Below, piece after piece: positions 41,919 through 53,564 of a DNA stretch of 64,000 bases. Position 1 is the stretch's first letter. Each line of letters opens with the position of its first letter. The notes beneath the pieces were generated by a model that worked only from the letters and a program-made list of their open reading frames with translations, was not told the DNA's origin and ran no database searches. The DNA comes from Curvularia sp. ZM96. Its lineage: Eukaryota > Ascomycota > Dothideomycetes > Pleosporales > Pleosporaceae. The stretch covers positions 1,054,001-1,118,000 of the forward strand of contig JAJGBQ010000004.1 of assembly GCA_022457065.1 (NCBI GenBank), written 5' to 3'. The position numbers were made by a program, and so were the translations under genes.

Positions 41919-42906
41919 AGGCCGATACGATTACGAGCGAGCGACGATGGCGGTTTTCGATTCCTTTATGAGACATCTGGTCGGCGTCAATGGCATTCGG
42001 ACTTTCTTTGACAGCTTCGAACTCAAGGGATGGAAGCATGTGGCTTCAGGCCTATCGCAGGCATGAACAATGAATAAGTCGAAAAGTCAGCTCGGTTTTC
42101 CCAGCACGCGCCTATCCATGTGATGTGTTACATTGGCCGACCGTTCGACAGCATGTAGCCAGGTAAGTCAACGTGAGTGAGTGACCGAGGTGCAAACCTC
42201 AACCCAGCCATTAGTGTGTACAGCAACAGAGCTCTTCCATGCTCGACCTGCTGAAGGAAAAATTATCGTGGCAAGAACAATTCACCCCATCATTACCAAA
42301 CACACTGCCTTTTACCCCATAGGGCACGTGTGCATGAAGATGGGGTTACATACCTACTGTTTCAGAGCAGCTTTTATGAAGCATGACTGGCAGGCGAGAG
42401 GTAGCTTACACAGATTCAATGATACCATGAACCCTGTTTTACTTTCTTACCTTTGTTGAGGTAGTGACTATTTCCAAGCGTGCACCTTGCCGAACAGGTG
42501 GGGCAGTTGGGCGACCTCTGTCTCTACTTCTCATCACCTTCTCTCGCTCCGCCGCCCCTCCGTCCCGGTTGAACCTCTAGAGTCGATGCAAGAGCGTCAA
42601 GACTGTATACCAATAGCAACACGCTCGTCGCGCTCTTGCATGTCTCATTGCTGAGGCGCATCGGCCGAGACGGTTCCGATCCAGGTTGTCCTGCACAGCC
42701 CTCCCGCAGCCTGATTAGCTAGCAGTCGCCGAATACCCCGGATATCGTCATACCTTGTACTGTTGGTCGCAAACATATCTGTAACCTACTTGCTGTCTCT
42801 TTTCCTCGCTCCTGTTCTCTTCCTGCTCGTCCTGAACGCCCAAATCGCCCGCCACCGGTTCTCCGCTCGCCCGCTCTTACGTCGCGCCCCACGACCAGCC
42901 AACACC
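41919..42906. other. Intergenic, AMMECR1 promoter and leader
   Basis: A 988-bp gap. The last 300 bases are pyrimidine-rich and probably the promoter and 5' UTR of the AMMECR1 gene; the frame is open upstream of that ATG but lacks an ATG start. No RNA gene or repeat was recognised. Confidence 0.5.
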
Positions 42907-43788
42907 ATGGCGACCCAAGCCCACTGCGCATACTGTTTTGAAAGCCTAGTGGCGAGCCTCGAAAAGCGACCCGCCCTCTCTCTCGCCCAAGTTGAAGCGC
43001 TTTGGACAAAGTACAACACCGAACCGACAAGGACATCTGAGCTCGAAGATGAACCCGCCGAAGGAGCAGCCTCGTCGCTGAAACCCGCCGCTATATCACG
43101 CATCCTCGCGTCGCCATCGTCATCTAGCAGCTCTTCAAGTCTACCAAGCACGAGTTCCACACCCAGCGGAGTCAGCAGCATGACGAGTCAAAGCAGCAGC
43201 CTTACGAATCTAGGGGAAAAGGCGGCGGCGGAGCAAGCAGAATTGGAAGACGAAGAGGACGACGAAGAGGACGAAGCACACCCCTTGTTCGTAACCTGGA
43301 ACACGATATCGCGCGGGAGCCACGAGAGGCGATTACGCGGCTGCATCGGCACCTTTGAGCCGCTATCCCTATCCACAGGCCTCTCTTCGTACGCACTCAC
43401 TTCCGCGTTCGACGACACACGCTTTGCGCCCATCAGCAAGCGCGAGCTGCCTTCGCTCGAATGCGCAGTCACTCTTCTCACAAACTTTGAGTCTGTCGAG
43501 GACCCCATGGACTGGGAGGTTGGCACGCACGGCCTGCGAATTAGTTTTACGGACAAAGGGCGTCGCTACGGAAGCACGTATTTGCCTGATGTGGCGCGCG
43601 AGCAAGGGTGGACCAAGGAAGAGACGCTTGTCAGTCTGATGCGCAAGGCCGGTTGGGGCGGGCGTAAGAGCGAGTGGAGGAACGTCAAGGTCAAGGTGGT
43701 GAGGTATCAGGGTAAGAAGGTTAGTCTCGGCTGGGATGAGTGGAAGGCCTGGCGGGATTGGGTGGAGGAGGAGATGGCGGATGCGTGA
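42907..43788 (+). CDS. AMMECR1-domain protein
   Basis: A single exon of 293 aa; the ATG at 42907 (MATQAHCAYCFESL) has a CACCATGG context. The defining motif LRGCIGTFEPLSL is present, with HPLFVTWNTI before it and SYALTSAFDDTRFAPI, VEDPMDWEVGTHGL and YLPDVAREQGW after, all typical of AMMECR1. An insertion of about 70 residues between the first strand and the motif is poly-Ser (SSSSSSSS) and acidic (EDEEDDEEDE), probably disordered. Members are conserved from archaea to human, with no settled biochemical function. The N-terminus has an isolated CAYC pair. Confidence 0.93.
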   Translation: MATQAHCAYCFESLVASLEKRPALSLAQVEALWTKYNTEPTRTSELEDEPAEGAASSLKPAAISRILASPSSSSSSSSLPSTSSTPSGVSSMTSQSSSLTNLGEKAAAEQAELEDEEDDEEDEAHPLFVTWNTISRGSHERRLRGCIGTFEPLSLSTGLSSYALTSAFDDTRFAPISKRELPSLECAVTLLTNFESVEDPMDWEVGTHGLRISFTDKGRRYGSTYLPDVAREQGWTKEETLVSLMRKAGWGGRKSEWRNVKVKVVRYQGKKVSLGWDEWKAWRDWVEEEMADA

Positions 43789-44638
43789 GGTTGGGCTGCG
43801 CAATATGCAGCTGATGAGGACTACTCCTATAACTCCTTAAGATAACGAACTTTTTTTTCTCATTCAACATGACCTTTTTTCCCTTAGGATTTCCTTATTT
43901 ATCTTGATAGTCTCTTTGCTTAGGCGTTTTATAGAGGAGACTCCTCTCTATCATTGGTATAGTTGAACGTTTACAAGCCAGAGATCATACGATCCATATA
44001 ATGATTATGGTTATGAATATACCACAGAGTTTTAGATAGAAACACGTTTTTTACAACGAGTAACAATGTAACGTGGCAATGGTAGCAAGTCAAAAAGTTC
44101 CAGCAGACCGATGAATGCTTGTCGTCAAAAAAAAGGAACGAAAGTTCTCGTGTGCAACGTCGGACCTCACACCCGTCCAGTAGACCCTGTTTACTTCCTT
44201 GTTTCTCTATTGACTCCTTACCTCGGTTCTAGGAAACTTCCGTAATACTAACAAAAGAAAAGAAACGATAGGCTTGGCACATAATATCCATGGGACAGGT
44301 GAATTTCGGCGAGCAAGTAATATGACATGGATATCTCACAAGCCAAGTTCCCCTTTCCAAAATCTCATATATACATAGAATGATGGGTACGACAAGTTAT
44401 TTGACGTTTCTCATGTGATTTTCTCTTCTCCGGCCGCTTGCCTTCCGTCTCATTCACCCACATGTCCCCTTGTTGCAAAAGGGCGCCAGGGGTATCATTA
44501 TTTCATGTTTTCCAAGTAAGTGCGTGCGCAGCCGTGATATTGTAACACTGTCGTTCTTTCTTCCTTGTTTCTCTTCTTCAATTCTTCTTTTTTTCTGATT
44601 CGTTTTTATTTTGTTCTCTCCACTTCATTCACGCACGT
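43789..44638. other. Convergent intergenic region
   Basis: Lies between the 3' ends of the AMMECR1 gene (plus) and metacaspase (minus). T-rich tracts near 43850 and 44570-44610 may be parts of the 3' UTRs. No gene or repeat was recognised. Confidence 0.5.
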
Positions 44639-46340
44639 CTACATGACGTAAAGGAGGTCCGTGTCTGTTGTGCACTAGTGAGCATGTTTTCCTTTTTAAT
44701 TGTTGGGCCTACAAGACCTACTGAGTGGATGACTGCAGCTTAACTGGGGCTTTTGTTGGTATTTCCCCTCAAGTTCATCACGAATGCTGTTAAGCAGCTG
44801 CACATAGCTTTGGTTGGGATTCTTCCGCAGGGAAGTGATGAAAGCCCACGACATGGCTCCTGTGGCCTCACCTCCAATGCTCGCATCGGCCCTGTTGGTT
44901 CGGGTCAGTATTTCCATGTCCCTGGTTCATTGTCAATGCGTAACACTTACGAAGTTTGAGTATCCTTGGATCCACTCCACATAATGACATCGGCGGGACT
45001 GGTCTTGGTCCTCAGGTTCTTTTTATACACTTCATCACCATTAATTGCCTTCTTGAACAGACTGGTGGCGCCACCAATCATGCTGCCAATGTCACCGCGT
45101 GCATAACTTGACACAATACCCAGCAAGCCCTGACCAGCTTCCTTGGCCAGGTTTGGTTCTTTGAGCACACCCTGGGTAGAGTAAACGTATGGCAGGTCGA
45201 GCGCAGATCCGGAGTGGCAAGAATCAAAAATGGCGGTCAGGCGGACTCCGGGTTGGAGAGGCGCAACCATGATGCGGTGCATCTCGTCGTCAACAATGTG
45301 ACCAGCAGTACGGAAGTCTACCGGGTAAATCACTTCATCGTAGCCGTCGTCTTCGTCGCCATCGAGATCCTTTGTTTGGCCGCCGTGTCCTATGTGAATG
45401 TTAGTATTCCACAATAGACTTTGTCACATTCAAATCAACGCACCAGAGTAGTGGAAGAACAAGGAATCGTTTGGTCGTGCGTCCTTGACAAGCCAGTGCA
45501 TCGCTCGTAGTATGTTTGCCTTGGTCGGCTGGCTCATGGGGTTTTGCTGGTCGTCAGTCAGGGTGACCATGTCCTCTCGCTTGTATCCAAAGAATTCGTT
45601 CAAATAGGTGCTCATGTTCTTGACATCGTTGATGCACCCGCGAAGCTGACCTCGCTGACCAAAGTAATTGATTCCAATCAACAATGCTTTCCGCCGACCG
45701 TTGCATGCCGAATATTGGAATGAGTATCCGTTGGGTGCGCCGTGGCCGAAGTTCTGAGCGCCAGTAGGCGGTGGAGGAGGCGCACTGTGATTACCGTGTG
45801 TCCATTGATTGCTGTTGACCGTGGGCATCATGCCTGAAGCTGTCAGCATGTCGTCTTCACTTGTTGGAAAGAGCAGTGGAAGTTTACCTGGTCGCGGAGG
45901 TTGCTGCGGAGGCTGTTGCTGTTGCGGAGGCGGGGGTCCGTAGTTTCCATACTGCTGTGGTGGTGGCCCCTTGAGTATGTCAGTCTCTTTGTCCGGTTTT
46001 CACTTCAGATTCCCAAATCCACCGCGGATGCCCACGTGTCTTCGCGACCAATTGCTGTGCGTACCTGGTTGTATCCATACTGCTGCGGTGGAGGAGTAGG
46101 TTGTCCGTAGTTGTTGTATGGTGGCTGTGGGCTCTGGTATCCTCCATACTGCTGGGGGGGTCTAGTACTATGTGTCAGCGGGCGGACAGTCGCGCCTGGC
46201 CAGTTGTGTACTCACGGAGGGCCGTAGTTTTGCTGAGGTGGATATCCTTGCTGGGGAGGACCGCCATAGCCGCCTTGAGGAGGTGGTGCGCCGTAGCCGC
46301 CATCACCACCGTGATACTGCTGTCCGGGATAATAAGACAT
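44639..46340 (-). CDS. MCA1: Type I metacaspase
   Basis: Seven exons give 442 aa: 46340-46216, 46161-46065, 45969-45888, 45833-45444, 45389-44951, 44891-44722 and 44664-44639. The N-terminal ~130 residues are Pro/Gln/Tyr/Gly-rich (YGAPPPQGGYGG, QYGGYQSPQPPYNN), as in fungal metacaspases. The p20 region has KALLIGINYFGQRGQLRGCINDV, the catalytic His in FHYSGHGG (about His233) and the catalytic Cys in DSCHSGS (about Cys289). The acidic loop DLDGDEDDGYDEVIYP fits calcium binding. The 57-nt last intron joins SHPL to NTDLLYVM, which matches the usual hydrophobic family C-terminus; reading on without it would end SRSCRPNN. Role: a calcium-dependent Arg/Lys-specific cysteine protease involved in proteostasis and stress-related cell death. 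Confidence 0.95.
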
Positions 46341-48715
46341 GTCGAGCTAAGAAGTGGAGGAGGAGAGGAGGAAGCCGCTCTCGAAGCGTTTGTGGAGAGA
46401 TCGTCGACAGACTGCCCGTTTAGGGAGGCTTCTCTTCAACGGCTAAAGTAGGATCGTCGCGGTGCCGTGAGTTAGGGCGTGGGAGGGAAATGAGCAGTGT
46501 CGAGTGAACCAGAGAAAGTCGCAAAAGCGGTTCCGTTGTCGAGTGCGGCTGACGGTTCGGTCGGCAGTGTACGAGCGGTGGGTAGGGTAGTGCGGGGCGG
46601 CGGGCTTGGTTGGTAAGGATGTTATGACCTATTGCGCTCTGACCAGCATCGGCCAGGTTGAGGAGCTTCCCAATATGCTTGGGATCAAACAAGACATGAA
46701 CTGTGTTCCTCCAAGCGCTGCTCAGGATCAACAACTAGAGAGAAGAGATGGGAGAAGCGGGCACAGAGCAACCGACCGGCAACGAGCAACAAACATATAC
46801 TAGGCCGTGAGCATCGCCCGAGAGAACCGGGAGTCGAGTCAGCACCTGGCATGTAGAAACACAGCCACCAGGTCATGGCATGGTAGCAGTGGGTCGATGG
46901 CGCTTCTCCCTGGTGCAAGATGCAACTTGACCTGCATGCCGCTATCCCATCCAGCCATGCGCCTTGTTCTCCGGACTTGGATCCGCCAAAGCGAAGGGTC
47001 CCGTCATTCTACGGTTGCTTCCCAAGCGCGTGTAACCTGCGCGTAGTAGTCAGATTACGTCCATGTCACTCGTCTTCCCTTGGCTCCGAGTCGCCATCAT
47101 CTCAGCGCAACCCTACGTGTCTATTCTCGTATGCAAGTATGCATCCCAGTGCTGCGGCTGTTCTCGCTTTCGCATTGCCATTCGTCAATTGCCATGGTCT
47201 GCTTAATTTGGCCTTGTCATGTATCTCTGTGCATTAGGCGGCTGTCAAGCCTCTTTGTGGCTTGACGTCGTGGCATAGGGCAGAGCAGACGGCTAGTCTA
47301 CGCGAGACGGCATCGCCGACGAGCTCGAAGCGAGCCACACGGCAAAAAACGACATTGCAATGGGAGGGTGTGTGGGGGGAAACCTCTGCTGGGTGTTTGA
47401 GAATGGGTAGACCAAGCGTTGTCGTTCTGCTGCTCTGGTTAACTTCATACTACAACGACTCGTGTTCTACAAAGTCACCACCAGTCAACCCCCCCTATAC
47501 CCCCAAACCCTTATATTTCTATCGGCTCTTCTTTCTTCTCCTTCATACGCTACCCTCATGTATGTTTCCGTTCGCGTATTTCCATTCTCTCCCTAGTCCA
47601 GATCAAAACCTCCGCAACCGCATCACTCTCTCTTCCCTTGTTATTTTTCCAATCCGTATATAGACACTTGCATGCATAACTCACGCACGCAATGCACCCC
47701 TCTCCCCAATCCAACCACAACACGCGACTCCATTTCTCCCTTTTCGTCCGCTCCTTTGCATGCAAAGAATCACACGCATTCTCTCAGCCAAACTTACCTG
47801 CCGCGCCTCCTTCCCATCTTCCTGCACCTAGCCCCCGTTTGGGAAAAATCCCTTCCAAAGTCGGCGCTAAAAGGGTCCAGCCCGACTTGTGGCTTGCGTG
47901 CATGTTCGACGCCAACGGCGAGGGCCGAGTGCTCGGACGCGTTTGATTGGGATATTTCCCTTCTGTCGGATACCAACTGGTCGTCTTAGATGCATGATGC
48001 CGCTGTTTGACCTACCCTAGCTTGCTGGTTAGCCTGGGGTTAGTATAGCCGACAGTTGTAACGAGCTGGACTTCATTTCCTAAGCGGGAAGTATGCCCTG
48101 TAGTTTGTAATAGTTGTGAGCATGTCACAATCATGTCGAGCATTGGTCGGAATGTCAAGCGCGAGCAAGGTCTGTGAATTGGATGTTTCTCGAATGTGGG
48201 GGTATATGGTATTTCGCACAAAGTACTTCTCTCAGCTCGTCTTCGCAATCCGCTCTACAAAAGATAAACGCTCAAACAAAACAATACAAACAAGAAGAAG
48301 ACAATACCCTATATGCAGCAACTTTGACAAGTCGGATGCAATGCTCAATAGACAAGGAAACAAGACCCAAGGCAGAGTTGCTGTCCCAATTCTAATGACC
48401 CTCGCCATCATCGTATGCAATCGTTCAAAAAAAAAGTAAAAATGGAAAACAGAAAAGAAGAAGAGGAATAAGAAGGAAACAAATGATGAACATGCCCAAA
48501 CGTACAAAATCGTACATATATTACATTAAGGTGGTAGGCCTTCAAGATATCGAGTGCGGGCGCTGCTGTCTCGAAATAGGTTTCGACGAATGAAGTAGTC
48601 GCAAACGCCGTATCGTGTGCCTCAAAGGGGTAACTGTTCGTGAAAATAAGAAAAAATCGTCAGTATGCGCAAGACTAAGTGGTAATGGACATCATGTATA
48701 AGAAATGGGCGAGGG
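46341..48715. other. Long intergenic region upstream of metacaspase
   Basis: About 2.4 kb between the metacaspase start and the 3' end of the Sec7-PH gene, both on the minus strand. The left part holds the metacaspase promoter. Bases 47440-47840 form a long C/T-rich tract on the plus strand, like the leader of a plus-strand transcript, but only short frames without protein character follow (for example 47672-47989). The right end (48230-48540) is A-rich. A non-coding transcript is possible but unproven. Confidence 0.4.
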
Positions 48716-51700
48716 CTAAGACAAGGCAGGGGTGGGTGTAGGCTCCGATGGACAAGGCTTGGAAGCTTCATTCGCACCATCGTCCTCGTTGACTTTTGCA
48801 CCCGACTCTCCATCCTGGTTAGCCTCGCCTAACTCTGCTTCGCGAGCCTCGCGCTCGGCATAGATCTTCTGCTTCTGGACCTGAGCATTGGCCAGTGTGT
48901 CAATGTAGGTTCGGAACTTGACGATCTCTCGGAGAAGGTACTGCGACTTGCGCTCCCAGTTGGCCATGGCCTTTGCAGCATTGGGGTGGCGAGGTGAGAA
49001 CTAATTGTGTCGGTTAGCATCTCCTTCCGAATACAAAATAACATTCAAACTTACTGCTATGAGCAAAGGCGCCCTCAATTCGTTGTGATGAGAGAGCTCA
49101 TTCTCGATGTTTTTGACGTAGTCGGTCAAAGCCCTGAGCTGGTCGACTTCCATAAGAGTGCTAGCCATCATGCTGGATGCTGGTGGACTCCAGTCAGAAA
49201 GAACGACCTTATCGCCAGGAAGCCTGGGTTTAGGTGCGCCGGTAGCATGGTCCATCGAGCTACGAAGGGAGCTGGTGACACTTGGACGAGGCATGTGACC
49301 TTGCACAGATGGCGTGCTGTCTTGTCGGATCAACGCTGGGTTGATGACGTTTTCGCCCCAACCATACTCCATGCTGCTCACACCACCTGTCAGGGGCTCT
49401 TTGGAGAGACGGGCAGACCAGTAGTTGACGGTGCACACAAACTCCCTGCAGATATCAGGTGTTCCAACCTGGAACAGATGTACAGCACCGTTGGGGAGCG
49501 AAAGGGCGAAAACGTGCGGCCGAGTCTTGGAGTAACCAGGAGGAGGTAGTGCACTCGCAATCGTCTGTCGAAGTTGGAAGCTATCCAGAGCCTCGGCGTT
49601 GTCCATCCAGTTTCCTCCACCTACAACACCGCCAGTTGATGACTTCGCTTTGCTCTTCTGTTTGGCTGCTTTAGAGTTCATGCTGAAAGAAAAGAGGCGC
49701 ATGCAGCCTTTTTCAACCACTGCAAAACACTCATTCCAAGTGCGGTCTTTGGCCTTCCTACCCACTGCTTCTAGATGTCGCTTGTGCTTAAGAATGCCTT
49801 CTTTCGCCCATGGTGCTCCGACAAGCTCGAGTGTTTCGTCTTCTAGGAGTGGAGCGACGCGGGAAAACTCTTCATCGCTGGCAATGGTCATACCTTCTTC
49901 ACGAATGATGGCCTGGCTGAGAGCATTGGCGAAACCGATAGCTTGCTGATAGTCGCCAGTCGCAAAATGAGAACCAAACGAATCCACCGACATGGACGTG
50001 CCTGTTTTGCCGTACGAGTACCGACTCCATGTGCTGGAGCCAGCAGGACTCCATACAGATTGATCGTCCAGACTAGTTCGGCTTGATGCTACAGTAGATG
50101 AAGGATATAGCCTTTGCTTTGAGCGGTTCTTAGAAGCCCAGCGGTTGCCCGCACTGCGCAAATCATTCTGTGACCGGCCTCGATAGCTGGTATTATCTGA
50201 GGGTGCCTTGCTAAGCACACTTGGAGTCCGGCGTAGCATATTGGCAACCGAAAGATTGTTGGATGATGGTTGGTGATGAATAACAAGTTCCGAAGATCCG
50301 TGTAGCGGCAGCCGCTGCTTGCGAATAGAGTCGTAAAATTCTTTGAGCACAGTCTCGATCTGCATTTCCCAGCCTTTCATGGGCCCGTTGTAGGGTGAGT
50401 TGACAAGCGTGTTGCACTCTGATGCCGAGTTGTCGGACGAAGTTAGTCCTTCTGAACCGCTCCTGGCAGGCGGTCGAATAGAAAGACGACTGCGAGTCTT
50501 CCTGGCATCGGCAGACTCTTCGGTTCCATCGCCGGTGAAGTTAGTAACCTCAGGGCCAGGAGAGTTTGGCTCTGATCGGTCGTTCCAAGGCAGGGAAGGC
50601 CTGCGGAAATGAGTCGATGTCGGTCTCAGCGTCTCCTCACCTGCAGCCTTGACCGCATCTTGGCACACACGTATGACGGTAGGAAGCGTGTTGCGGACAA
50701 ACTGACTGCGGGTCATCCTTGATTCGATATCAGCCAGATGCAGATCCGTGTTCAGAAGCAAGATGGAGTAGCAAATGGTGTGCACCACATCTGATGTTGA
50801 GGTTAGTCTTGTTTGTTCGTCGGGTATGGTATAGGAGCAACTTACCAACTGCTTTGAAACCATGATTGCTGTTGCATTCACACCAACGCTCTGAAAGGCT
50901 CATGAGAATACGGTCAACTTGCTGGGTTTCGGCCTTTAGGATGATCTTGCTGCAAAGATCACGCATGGCAGCGAGAATGTTGAAGCCAGTCCAATCGAAC
51001 AGATCCATGAAGGCTTTTCGAGTTCGAGTGCTTGAAAGAGTTACGTCGCCCAACATGGCTGCGGCCTGGGCTTTCAATCCAGAAGAATCATCCCCGCTAT
51101 AGATTTGGAATGCTCGCTGTCGCTCAGCATCAGTAGGCTCGCTATGCATCGATCTGTCTTCGACAATTGCTGGCATGGCATCCGATTCGGAATCTCGACT
51201 TTCTATTTGTACTATAGGCAGCTCAGTGGCAGAATGGAAGACCTCATTAGGCGAGGTTGGCGTATGGGTCACCGGAGAGACCGGTAATGACTTGTCGAGT
51301 GAGAGCTGAGATGAGCGTGTACCCTCCAAGGGAAGTTTCAGGTCGTCGGTAGTATCACCGAGAGCGTCCGGAGCAGTCGTGTCGAGCCACACCCGCTTGG
51401 AGGCCGCGCTCCTTTTACCAGACGAGTAGACAATGTCTGATGACTCGGTAATAACCCAGCTGTCGTCGTCCACTTCGGATGTGGACCGTGAAACCGATCC
51501 ATTTCGTGATGCCGGGTTCTCGTAGGGTAGTAATCGGTCGGGTTGCTGATCGTCCGACGGTTTGCTCTTTCCCTCCTTCTGTTTGGTCGTTGCCCAAGTG
51601 GGGCCCAGGCCTGGTTTGTGCACATCGTCTGCGCTACTGTATTCGCCCGCCGGTGTCGCGCGGCCACTTTGATCTTCATTACAACTGCTGCTATCCGCAA

Positions 51701-53564
51701 GGAAGCTGTCCTCTGGGGGAGCCGGGATTGTTGATTTGCCGTGTTTCATTTTTAGTTTCAGCTTGGGGCTATTTGTGCTATTCAGATGCGACGTTCTTAA
51801 TTGTTCGTGACGGGATACCGGCGGTGTGCGATCATTGCCCTGAGAGTCAGCATTCACTGTGCGGACCATTGCATCCTTGTGAGGCTTGTAACCGGGGGAG
51901 AAGCCTTGTGTTCGCTCCCCGTCCGCGACGTCGTCCCCAGCCGGTTCATCCCTCGGGTTTCTGTCGGCGGAACGTCCCGAGTCATTGAGGTATGGGTTCA
52001 TGACCTTGCGTAAACTGCTTACACCCGGACTAGGCTGAGGAGGCAGCACAGGTCTCGGTGGCGGAGAATGTTCAAGACGCATGACTGGAGGCCTTGTGTT
52101 TTCGGACACAGACTTCTTCCGACGCCTGAAAAAGGACGAGGGCTTTTTGCCTAGTGTAGGTGGTTGGGATGATTGGTGTGTCTCTGGATGCGAGGATGAG
52201 GACGAGGTCTGGGGAGCCTTCATTGATGTCTTTGTATGTGTGAGAGGTTGGCTGCTGGTGTTCGGTGTCGTGCGCGGTCGATTGGCCGAATAAATCGAGT
52301 TGACATCTGCGGCTTGCAGCTTGCTGGGAGCTGGTGTCGGCTCTGCTTGTGACGCGTTTGTCAAAGTCGACGTGTTCGTCGGTTGGGGTTGGGGTTTGGC
52401 AGACCCTCCGCCAAAGACACGGCGGAAGAAGCCAGGTTTCGAGGCTGCCGGAGGCTGGGGAGAGAACAATGGGCCGCGAGCAGCTATACCCGATGATGGA
52501 GCTGATGAATCCTGCCAGGATGGTACTGGGGGAAGTTCTCGTAATCTGCTGGCGTTGACAAACTCCTCTGCCTGTGCTCGCATGCTCGGCCCGGGCTGAC
52601 TTTTGTTTTTCCGCAAGGTCTTGTAACTAGTGTTTGAGTGGACGCTACCTCTGCGATTGGGCCTAGAGGCTTGCGGTGCTACGTATGAGGGCTGCGGAGG
52701 AAGTGCTAGCGGCGATTGAGGCGCTTCCTGAACCCTTCGAGGGCCGGCTGGAATAGTTGGCTCAGGCGCAGCATCGTAATCGTCGTGGTAATTCTGGTAG
52801 GCCATTCTGCCCCTGTCCAAGACCGACTCAACTTTGAAGGGTGAGATGCGCCCTCGATCGCTTGCATTGCTATGGTCAAAACTTGCAGAGCGCTTTCCAA
52901 ACCCAAGACGCTGATTACCCAAGACACCAGACTGACCGAAATCCATGCTGGAGGAGCCGCTACCCATGCTGCCCTTTTTGTTGCCTCCTCTCAAATGCCC
53001 AAGCTGCCCATATGACCCATTCATTTGTCTGCTCGAATGCACATCTCTGATGCTCCCTTTTCGAGAAGGGGGTATGTTGATATTGTTGCTGCTGTTGCTA
53101 CGGCGCGCGCGAGAATGCTGGGCAGTATATCGGGAGTGATCGTCGGGGTTCAGATCGTAATCGGAGGAGCGCGACGATGTGTACGTGTGGCCTCGGTGGC
53201 GCGCACCAGGTGGTCGGAAGGACGTGTCCTTGAGGAAGTAGTCGTCTTCGCCGTAGTTTTGGTATCGAGGCCCTGATCCGCCGCCGAATAGGTTGCCCGA
53301 GGAGAATTGGTCGAGCGAAAGTAGCATGTTATCTACGACTGAGTCCCGGACACCAGCCTCAGCGAAGGAGAGATCGTGGGAGTCGCGCATAGGGTTGTGC
53401 CTCGTGTTATCGCTCAGGCGGTCGACTGGGGTGGCATCTTCGAAGAAGGTCTCCTGCTTCGGCTGGTTGGTGTTGAGCGCCTTCATGGACTTGCTCGGCC
53501 GGTATGTCCGCGAGGGACCTGGAGGCGTGGAAGGTGTGCCGTCGAGGTGGGAATGTTCGACCAT
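48716..53564 (-). CDS. Sec7-PH domain Arf guanine-nucleotide exchange factor (SYT1-like)
   Basis: Three exons (53564-50846, 50790-49055, 49000-48716) give 1579 aa; the start is MVEHSHLDGTPSTP. The first ~780 residues are Ser/Pro/Arg-rich and look disordered. The Sec7 domain (about 795-960) includes TRKAFMDLFDWTGFNILAAMR, the catalytic glutamate in KAETQQVDR (about Glu879) and, across the first intron, the second motif YSILLLNTDLHLADIESRMT. A PH domain follows at about 1233-1390 (KEGILKHKRHLEAVGRK, NECFAVVEKGCMRLFSF). A coiled coil and an acidic tail end the protein. Sec7 proteins load GTP onto Arf GTPases in vesicle traffic, and the PH domain should place it on membranes. Yeast Syt1 or Yel1/EFA6 are the likeliest relatives; which one is not settled. 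Confidence 0.9.

Noticed and set aside
42763..42906. Hydrophobic N-terminal extension of the AMMECR1 protein
   Set aside because: The frame is open but begins at a non-ATG codon; the ATG at 42907 has a strong context.
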